NCBI GenBank assembly: GCA_002427975.1
Contig: DIZT01000345.1
Span: 1 to 10,141 of the forward strand
Direction: 5' to 3'
Origin: Micrococcaceae bacterium UBA6021
Lineage (GTDB): Bacteria; Actinomycetota; Actinomycetes; Actinomycetales; Micrococcaceae
Length of the DNA stretch: 10,141 bases
The notes below the pieces were generated by a model. The model had not been told where the DNA came from, made no database searches, and saw only the letters and a list, made by a program, of their open reading frames with translations. Shown here piece after piece: positions 5,426 to 10,141 of this stretch; the first letter of the stretch is position 1, and each line of letters starts with the position of its first letter. The position numbers and the translations under genes were made by a program.

Positions 5426-6058
5426 ATGGACCCGGACAAGGACCACGGCACCGGTCCGGACAAAGACCAGAACACGGGCAAGGACCAGGGCAACGGTCCG
5501 GACCAGGCCAAAGGCGCGCCGAAACCGCCGCCGTGGCAGGTGCCCAAGCCGGAACTGCGTCCCGAACTCCTGAACGAACCCACTCCCACGGTGGATCCCT
5601 TCGCCCGTGACCGCGAGCGCCAGGCCCATGATGCGGCAGCGAACAAGAAGCGGTCCCAGCGCCGCACCGTGGTGGTGGGCCTCGGAGTCACGGCCCTCCT
5701 TGCCGGCACCATTACCGCCGTCGTAGCCAGCAACCAGGACGAGGCCGACTACGCACAGGTCTGTTTCAACGACGAAACCGGCGAACGGGTGGACGACACC
5801 CAGTGCAACAGCTCGGCCGGACGCAGCGGTGCACTCTATGCGTGGTACTTCTACTCCCGTGGCGCCAGTGTTCCCGGGGTGGGCCAGAACCGGTCCTCGT
5901 ATCCGAACTACACCAGCACCATCCCCAGCGGCGCCAAGGCATCCACGGGGTACAGCACCAAGGGCGGGACGGTCAGCAGGGGCGGCTTTGGCAGCAGTTC
6001 CAAGGGCGGAAGCACGGGGGCTAGGCGTGAAGCGGTTGTTATCGGAGCCCAGGCCTGA
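5426..6058 (+). CDS. Single-pass membrane protein, YgiB/DUF1190-like
   Basis: This 210-residue protein has three parts. Residues 1-80 are a hydrophilic, Asp/Lys/Gly/Pro-rich cytoplasmic arm with degenerate DKDQ-type repeats, ending in the basic stretch NKKRSQRR. One membrane helix follows at about 81-101 (VVVGLGVTALLAGTITAVVA). Residues 102-210 are an outside domain with Cys113 and Cys127, which could pair, and a Gly/Ser-rich tail containing TVSRGGFG (182-189). E. coli YgiB, a lipoprotein, ends with the very similar TVTRGGFG and is encoded directly before ygiC, exactly as here; together these support homology although the rest is diverged. There is no lipobox, so the membrane helix would replace lipid anchoring. 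The start is clear: AAGGGGGG (5413-5420) lies five bases before the ATG. The end overlaps the next gene by 32 bases. The molecular role is unknown; a membrane partner for the YgiC enzyme is plausible. Confidence 0.75.
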   Translation: MDPDKDHGTGPDKDQNTGKDQGNGPDQAKGAPKPPPWQVPKPELRPELLNEPTPTVDPFARDRERQAHDAAANKKRSQRRTVVVGLGVTALLAGTITAVVASNQDEADYAQVCFNDETGERVDDTQCNSSAGRSGALYAWYFYSRGASVPGVGQNRSSYPNYTSTIPSGAKASTGYSTKGGTVSRGGFGSSSKGGSTGARREAVVIGAQA

Positions 6059-7238
6059 CTGGAAGCAGAAGGTCGAAGAGCAGGGCCTGGTCTTCTCCAC
6101 CACCACCATGCCCGACGGTAAGAAAATCGAATACTGGAGCGAGTCTGCCTACTACGAGTTCACCATGGAGGAGGTGGAGACCCTGGAGGTCACGGCCGAG
6201 GACATGCACAGGATGTGCCTGGAAGCGGCCAAGTTTCTGGCCACCGGCGCCCTGGGGAACATCGGCATCGGCCCGCAGGCACTGGAGCTGGCGGCTGAAT
6301 CTTTGCAGGCCGGGGACATGGATGTCTATGGGCGCTTCGACTTTATCTATGACGGCCAGGGCGGACCCGCCAAGATGCTGGAGTACAACGCCGATACGCC
6401 CACCGGCCTGATCTAGGCCGCCGTCGCGCAATGGTTCTGGCTGCAGGACGTGTTCCCGGAAAAGGACCAGTGGAACGGCATCCACGAGGCCCTCATCCGG
6501 CAGTGGAAGAAGATGCAGTACCGCACCGGAATGAGCACGCTCCACATAGCCCACTCCGAGGCCGAGGAGTCCGGCGAGGACTGGATGACGGCCGCCTATA
6601 TGCGGGACGTGGCCAGCCAGGCGGGCTGGACCACCATTGGCATCAACATGTCCGATATCGGCTGGGACCCCAACCTGAACCGCTTTGTGGACCTGGACAA
6701 CTTCATGATCAGCACCATGTTCAAGCTGTACCCGTGGGAGCTGATGATGAAGGAGCCGTTCGGGCACCGGCTCCTTCATCGCGCGCACAATCCCCGCTGG
6801 GTGGAGCCTGCGTGGAAGATGCTGCTCTCCAACAAGGCCTTGCTCGCAGCGCTGTGGCACCTGTACCCGGACCACCCCAACCTGTTGCCCGCCTACCTCA
6901 ACGAGCCCGGGCCCCTGAAGGAATGGGTGGCCAAGCCGCTGCACGGGCGCGAAGGAGACAACATCAGGATCCATGCCCCGGGCATCAGTCTGGAGCAGCC
7001 CGGCGGGTACGGCCGTGAAGGCTGGTGCTACCAGCAGTTCCATTCGCTGCCCGACTTCGACGGCAACCACCCCGTCCTTGGCCTCTGGGTGGTGGACGGC
7101 GAGTCCGTGGGCTGCGGGATCCGGGAATCGGACGGCCCCATCACCGATTACTTCTGCCGTTTTGTGCCCAACACCATTGACGCCCCGGCGCCGCTCTCAG
7201 CGCAGGCCCACTCCAGCAAGGCAGGTATCGCACTATGA
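6027..7238 (+). pseudogene. ygiC: YgiC-type ATP-grasp ligase (glutathionylspermidine synthase family), interrupted by TAG
   Basis: The frame from GTG 6027 to TGA 7236-7238 covers 403 codons, close to the 386 residues of E. coli YgiC, and is co-linear with it end to end: RPDWKQK near the start, LEYNADTPTGL (about 118-128), FKLYPWELM, RWVEPAWKMLLSNKALL, YPDHPNLLPAYL, KPLHGREGDNI and the final GIRESDGPITD. The family is an ATP-grasp C-N ligase fold without the amidase domain of true glutathionylspermidine synthetase/amidase, and its physiological substrate is unsettled. Codon 130 (6414-6416) is TAG, in the place where E. coli YgiC has Glu (NADTPTSLYEAA); one G-to-T change from GAG would explain it. 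The ATP-grasp core lies after the stop, so the 129-residue product should be inactive. No good internal restart is visible. The rest of the frame is intact, so the lesion is recent, an artefact, or read through. Confidence 0.88.
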
Positions 7239-7273
7239 GCCCCCTGACATTCCCGAGCCCGGTGACAGTATGA
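7235..7273 (+). CDS. 12-codon coupling mini-ORF between ygiC and the permease
   Basis: ATG at 7235-7237 overlaps the ygiC stop TGA (7236-7238), and its own TGA (7271-7273) overlaps the permease ATG (7270-7272). Both junctions read ATGA, the usual arrangement for translational coupling. The product would be MSPLTFPSPVTV. An AAGGCAGG stretch ends nine bases before its ATG, whereas the permease ATG has only a weak GGTGA. The peptide has no recognisable function; if real, translation itself is probably the purpose. Alternatively it is chance. Confidence 0.3.
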   Translation: MSPLTFPSPVTV

Positions 7274-8808
7274 GCCAGGAGACGACGACGGCGGGCGGCG
7301 GTTCCGGCCGGCCCTCCGGCGGTGCCGTCCCGGCCAAGGGGCTCCGCGCGGGAATCCTGGACCTCGGGGACTCGGTCATGCTGGGCCTCGCCTCCACGGC
7401 ACCGGTGTATTCGCTGGCCGCCACGCTGGGCCTGATCGTGGCCGTCAACGGAAACTACACTCCCCTGGTCCTGCTTCTCGGGTTCATCCCCGTCCTGTTC
7501 ATCGCGTACTCCTTCCGCGAGCTGAACAGCGCCATGCCGGACTGCGGCACCACGTTCACCTGGTCCCGGCGGGCCTTCGGTCCCTGGGCCGGCTGGCTGG
7601 GCGGCTGGGGTGTTGCCCTGGCCGGCATCGTGGTCCTGGCCAACCTTGCACAGGTGGCAGGCCAGTACCTGTGGCTGCTGATCGGTGACGGCTCGCTGGC
7701 CGGCAACAGCCTGGTGGTCACGGCCACCGGCGTGCTGTTCATTGTCTTTATGACCCTGGTGAATTACCGGGGCATCCGGCTGGGCGAGCATGTCCAGCGC
7801 GTCCTGACGTACGTGCAGTACGTCTCGCTGGGCATCTTCGCGCTGGCCATCATTGTGAGGATCGTGGTCGGCGCGCCTGGCGGAGCCACGACCAACCAGT
7901 CCTTCGACATCGAGTGGTTCAACCCGGCCGGGGCCTTTTCTGATCCGGGCGCTGTGGTGCACGGTATGCTCCTTGCCCTATTCATTTACTGGGGCTGGGA
8001 CACCTGCCTGGCAGTGAACGAGGAAACCGAAAACCCGTCAACCACCCCGGGCCGCGGCGCTGTTATTTCGGCGTTTGTCCTGGTGGCCATTTACGTCTCT
8101 GTGGCCCTGCTGGTGATGATGTACGCCACGGTGGGCACCGAAGGGATCGGTTTGGGCAACGAAGCGAACCAGAGCGACGTCTTCCTGGCCATGAAGGACG
8201 TGGTCCTGGGTCCGTGGGGCTGGCTGATTGTGGTGGCCGTCCTGGCCTCTGTCCTGTCCTCCACGCAGACCACCATCCTGCCCACAGCCCGCGGCACCCT
8301 CTCGATGGGCGTGCACGGTGCGCTGCCGCCGAAGTTCGGCGAAGTCCACGCCCGCAACCAAACCCCCGGATTCTCCACCCAGGTCATGGGCGCAGCGGCC
8401 GTGGTGTACTACGTGGCCATGAGCTTCCTCAGCGAAAACCTGCTCTCCGATTCCATCAGCGCCATCAGCCTGTTCATCGCGTTCTACTATGCGCTGACGG
8501 GCTTCGCGTGCTTCTGGTATTTCCGCGGCACCTTCCGCGAATCTGCCCGCAACCTATGGTTCCGCGGCATCCTCCCGCTGATCGGCGCTCTCCTCCTAAC
8601 GGCCGCGTTTTTCATCTCGGCGGTCCAGATGTTGGATCCGGCCTATGGTGACTCACAGATCTTCGGCATCGGCGGGGCGTTTGTGAGCGGCGTGGTGCTC
8701 CTGGCACTGGGCGTTGTCCTGGCCGTTGTCTGCCGGTTCCTGCCGTCAACGCGGGAGTACTTCACCGGGAAGCCGACGGCCGCGGCCACCGCGCCGACGT
8801 CGGCCTAA
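7270..8808 (+). CDS. APC-superfamily amino acid/amine permease
   Basis: This 512-residue integral membrane transporter has about 12 hydrophobic segments, near residues 35-58, 65-83, 105-134, 146-166, 181-201, 226-246, 265-286, 314-338, 372-388, 396-416, 433-453 and 465-489. Family marks are the substrate-binding break in helix 1 (LGLASTAPVYSLAATLG, 38-54), the helix 6 region WGWDTCLAVNEETENP (241-256), which matches the APC EE-x-x-NP signature, and RGAVIS after it. Such permeases import amino acids or amines by H+ symport or exchange. The specificity cannot be read from the sequence. The ATG at 7270 was chosen because the N-terminal arm MSQETTTAGG is polar and cytoplasmic-like; upstream codons in this frame are antagonised by the ygiC frame. 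It follows ygiC through the mini-ORF, suggesting shared expression, and precedes glutaryl-CoA dehydrogenase by nine bases. A link to amine or lysine-type substrates is inference. Confidence 0.9.
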   Translation: MSQETTTAGGGSGRPSGGAVPAKGLRAGILDLGDSVMLGLASTAPVYSLAATLGLIVAVNGNYTPLVLLLGFIPVLFIAYSFRELNSAMPDCGTTFTWSRRAFGPWAGWLGGWGVALAGIVVLANLAQVAGQYLWLLIGDGSLAGNSLVVTATGVLFIVFMTLVNYRGIRLGEHVQRVLTYVQYVSLGIFALAIIVRIVVGAPGGATTNQSFDIEWFNPAGAFSDPGAVVHGMLLALFIYWGWDTCLAVNEETENPSTTPGRGAVISAFVLVAIYVSVALLVMMYATVGTEGIGLGNEANQSDVFLAMKDVVLGPWGWLIVVAVLASVLSSTQTTILPTARGTLSMGVHGALPPKFGEVHARNQTPGFSTQVMGAAAVVYYVAMSFLSENLLSDSISAISLFIAFYYALTGFACFWYFRGTFRESARNLWFRGILPLIGALLLTAAFFISAVQMLDPAYGDSQIFGIGGAFVSGVVLLALGVVLAVVCRFLPSTREYFTGKPTAAATAPTSA

Positions 8809-8817
8809 GATACTCAG
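8793..8817 (+). promoter_or_regulatory. Dyad plus -10-like box before gcdH, inside the permease end
   Basis: The 12-base perfect dyad GCCGACGTCGGC (8793-8804) is followed by TAAGAT (8806-8811), which includes the permease stop codon, then ACTCAG and the gcdH ATG. TAAGAT six bases before the start would give a leaderless mRNA, and gcdH has no good ribosome site. No -35 is evident. The dyad may be an operator or simply GC-rich coding sequence (it encodes part of the Ala/Pro/Thr tail). Confidence 0.3.
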
Positions 8818-10026
8818 ATGAGCGACGCCGAAGTCACCGCCGAAGTACCCGCCGCACCGGACCCGTCCGACGTCCTGGCCCTTGATGCGCTCCTGAGCGC
8901 TGACGAACGCGCGCTCCGTCAGCGGGTCCGCGACTTCACCGACCAGCGGATCAAACCAAACATCGCCCGCTGGTATGACGACGCCGTCTTTCCGCTCGAA
9001 CTCGCTCCCGAACTCGGCGAGCTGGGCGTCCTGGGGATGCACCTGGAAGGCTACGGCTGCCGTGGCCGCTCCGCCGTCGAATACGGCCTTGCCGCCATGG
9101 AACTTGAGGCCGGCGACTCCGGGATCCGGACCTTCGTCTCGGTGCAGGGGTCCCTGGCCATGACGGCCATCCACAAGTGGGGATCCGAGGACCAGAAGCA
9201 GGAGTGGCTCCCCCGGATGGCCGCCGGCGAGGTCATCGGCTGCTTCGCCCTGACCGAACCCACGGCGGGCTCCGACCCGTCCTCCATGACCACCTTTGCC
9301 CGCCGGGATGGTAGCGGGGACAACGCCGGCTGGGTCCTGGACGGCGCCAAGCGCTGGATCGGGCTGGCATCCGTGGCCGGGGTGATAGTGGTGTGGGCCA
9401 AAACCGACGACGGCGTCCGCGGCTTCCTGGTGCCGGCCGGTACGCCCGGCGTTACCGCCACCCCCATCGCCCAGAAGCTGTCCATGCGCGCCTCCATCCA
9501 GTGCGACATGGTGTTCGACGGCGTCCGGCTGGGTCCGGAGGCCATGTTGCCTGGCGCGCTGGGGCTGCGTGGTCCGTTTACCTGCCTGAACGAGGCCCGC
9601 TACGGGATCGTCTGGGGTGCCATGGGCGCCGCGCGTGATTCCTATGCAGCCGCCCTGGCCTATTCCCAGGACCGGTTGCAGTTCGGCAAGCCGCTGGCCG
9701 GGTACCAGCTGACGCAGGAAAAGCTCGTCAACATGCTGGTTGAGATCCAGAAGGGCACCATGCTGGCCTTCTACCTGGGACGCCTCAAAGACGAAGGGAA
9801 ACTACGTCCCGAGCAGATCTCGCTGGGGAAGCTGAACAACGTGCGCGAGGCCATCAAGGTCGCCCGCGAAGCCCGTTCCATCCTCGGCGGAAACGGCATC
9901 ACGCTGGACTATTCGCCGCTCCGGCATGCGGCCAACCTGGAGTCAGTCCGCACGTACGAGGGCACCGACGAGGTCCACACCCTGGTGCTCGGCCAGCACA
10001 TCACCGGCCTCGGCGCGTTCCGGTAG
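8818..10026 (+). CDS. gcdH: Glutaryl-CoA dehydrogenase (acyl-CoA dehydrogenase family)
   Basis: This flavoenzyme oxidises and decarboxylates glutaryl-CoA to crotonyl-CoA and CO2, the late step of lysine, hydroxylysine and tryptophan breakdown, passing electrons to an electron-transfer flavoprotein. The 402-residue protein aligns along its length with the human enzyme. Landmarks are RTFVSVQGSL (104-113; human has R-SVQSSL with substrate-binding Arg and Ser), GCFALTEPTAGSDPSSM (141-157), the flavin/CoA signature, FTCLNEARYGIVWG (254-267), LGGNGI (356-361) and TYEGTDEVH (379-387), with Glu381 at the catalytic-base position. The TYEGT-H and ARYGI-WG blocks separate it from ordinary short-chain acyl-CoA dehydrogenases, so the specific name is well supported, though not proven. 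Residues 1-25 are a poorly conserved acidic arm. It is cytoplasmic. It follows the permease by nine bases with little sign of a ribosome site, so it may be coupled or leaderless. Confidence 0.93.
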   Translation: MSDAEVTAEVPAAPDPSDVLALDALLSADERALRQRVRDFTDQRIKPNIARWYDDAVFPLELAPELGELGVLGMHLEGYGCRGRSAVEYGLAAMELEAGDSGIRTFVSVQGSLAMTAIHKWGSEDQKQEWLPRMAAGEVIGCFALTEPTAGSDPSSMTTFARRDGSGDNAGWVLDGAKRWIGLASVAGVIVVWAKTDDGVRGFLVPAGTPGVTATPIAQKLSMRASIQCDMVFDGVRLGPEAMLPGALGLRGPFTCLNEARYGIVWGAMGAARDSYAAALAYSQDRLQFGKPLAGYQLTQEKLVNMLVEIQKGTMLAFYLGRLKDEGKLRPEQISLGKLNNVREAIKVAREARSILGGNGITLDYSPLRHAANLESVRTYEGTDEVHTLVLGQHITGLGAFR

Positions 10027-10047
10027 CGCGTCTGGCCCTGAAGCCCG

Positions 10048-10104
10048 CGAGATGGCATTTCGCGGCAGTCCCGGGCTCCGGCACTGCCGCGAAGTGCCGT
10101 CTCG
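10048..10104 (+). terminator. 22-bp hairpin after gcdH, terminator or repetitive palindrome
   Basis: Positions 10048-10069 pair with 10083-10104 in a 22-bp stem around a 13-base loop (10070-10082), interrupted only by two G-U type positions (T10053 and T10059 opposite G10099 and G10093). It begins 21 bases after the gcdH stop. No U run follows (GTGCATGG), so it is either a U-poor terminator or 3'-end stabiliser, or a dispersed REP-like palindrome. The two arms differ by transitions that keep pairing, which suggests selection on the RNA fold or a formerly perfect palindrome. Confidence 0.7.
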
Positions 10105-10141
10105 GTGCATGGCGGGACGTCGGCCTGTGGATAACTCTCCA

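Noticed and set aside
6039..7070. Minus-strand open frame of 343 codons opposite ygiC
   Set aside because: It is an antisense shadow of a frame that matches YgiC from end to end, despite the TAG there.
6973..7269. Long upstream extension of the permease frame
   Set aside because: It overlaps conserved C-terminal YgiC sequence in another frame and reads as Ser/Pro/Thr-rich low complexity, so the permease start at 7270 is preferred.
10126..10134. TGTGGATAA, the complement of a perfect DnaA box (TTATCCACA)
   Set aside because: It is a single copy at the window edge with no cluster, AT-rich stretch or dnaA/dnaN nearby, so an origin is not supported. The following CTCTCCA may be half of a small inverted repeat that continues past the edge.

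Overview
The window looks like chromosomal DNA of a high-GC actinobacterium, most likely Micrococcaceae (Arthrobacter or Pseudarthrobacter type). The evidence is the strong G/C third-position bias in every real gene, GTG starts, G+C-rich hairpin terminators with few Us, and the character of the proteins: a DeaD-type helicase with an RGG tail, an Ala-rich LysM protein and a glutaryl-CoA dehydrogenase. The genus is inference; the G+C and codon bias are seen directly.

Left part, all minus strand (1-5255). A tRNA-Thr(GGU)/tRNA-Met(CAU) pair with a recognisable promoter stands at the left edge. Next to it is a short plus-strand remnant of an IS5-type transposase, then a two-domain VOC (glyoxalase-like) protein and a small cytoplasmic-looking LysM protein with an Ala-rich stalk. 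A strong 14-bp hairpin terminator follows a 719-residue DEAD-box RNA helicase. The helicase is preceded by a roughly 300-base leader with several stem-loops, one of which resembles an intrinsic terminator. Upstream of that is a MOSC-domain protein of the YiiM type that may be read from a leaderless mRNA.

Right part, all plus strand (5426-10026). A compact cluster encodes a single-pass membrane protein resembling YgiB (DUF1190), a YgiC-type ATP-grasp enzyme of the glutathionylspermidine synthase family, an APC-superfamily amino acid/amine permease and a glutaryl-CoA dehydrogenase. The first three genes are tightly packed: a 32-base overlap joins ygiB and ygiC, and a 12-codon mini-ORF overlaps the YgiC stop and the permease start through an ATGA at each end. 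The YgiC gene carries an in-frame TAG at codon 130, where E. coli YgiC has Glu, so it is either a fresh nonsense pseudogene, a sequencing error or, less likely, a readthrough gene. The cluster ends in a 22-bp near-perfect hairpin.

How the genes may fit together (inference): YgiB and YgiC homologues are paired in E. coli and have no settled physiological substrate. Pairing them with an APC permease and a glutaryl-CoA dehydrogenase in an organism expected to lack glutathione suggests an amine or amino-acid uptake and conjugation module, possibly linked to lysine or cadaverine breakdown. The minus-strand genes look like independent housekeeping units.
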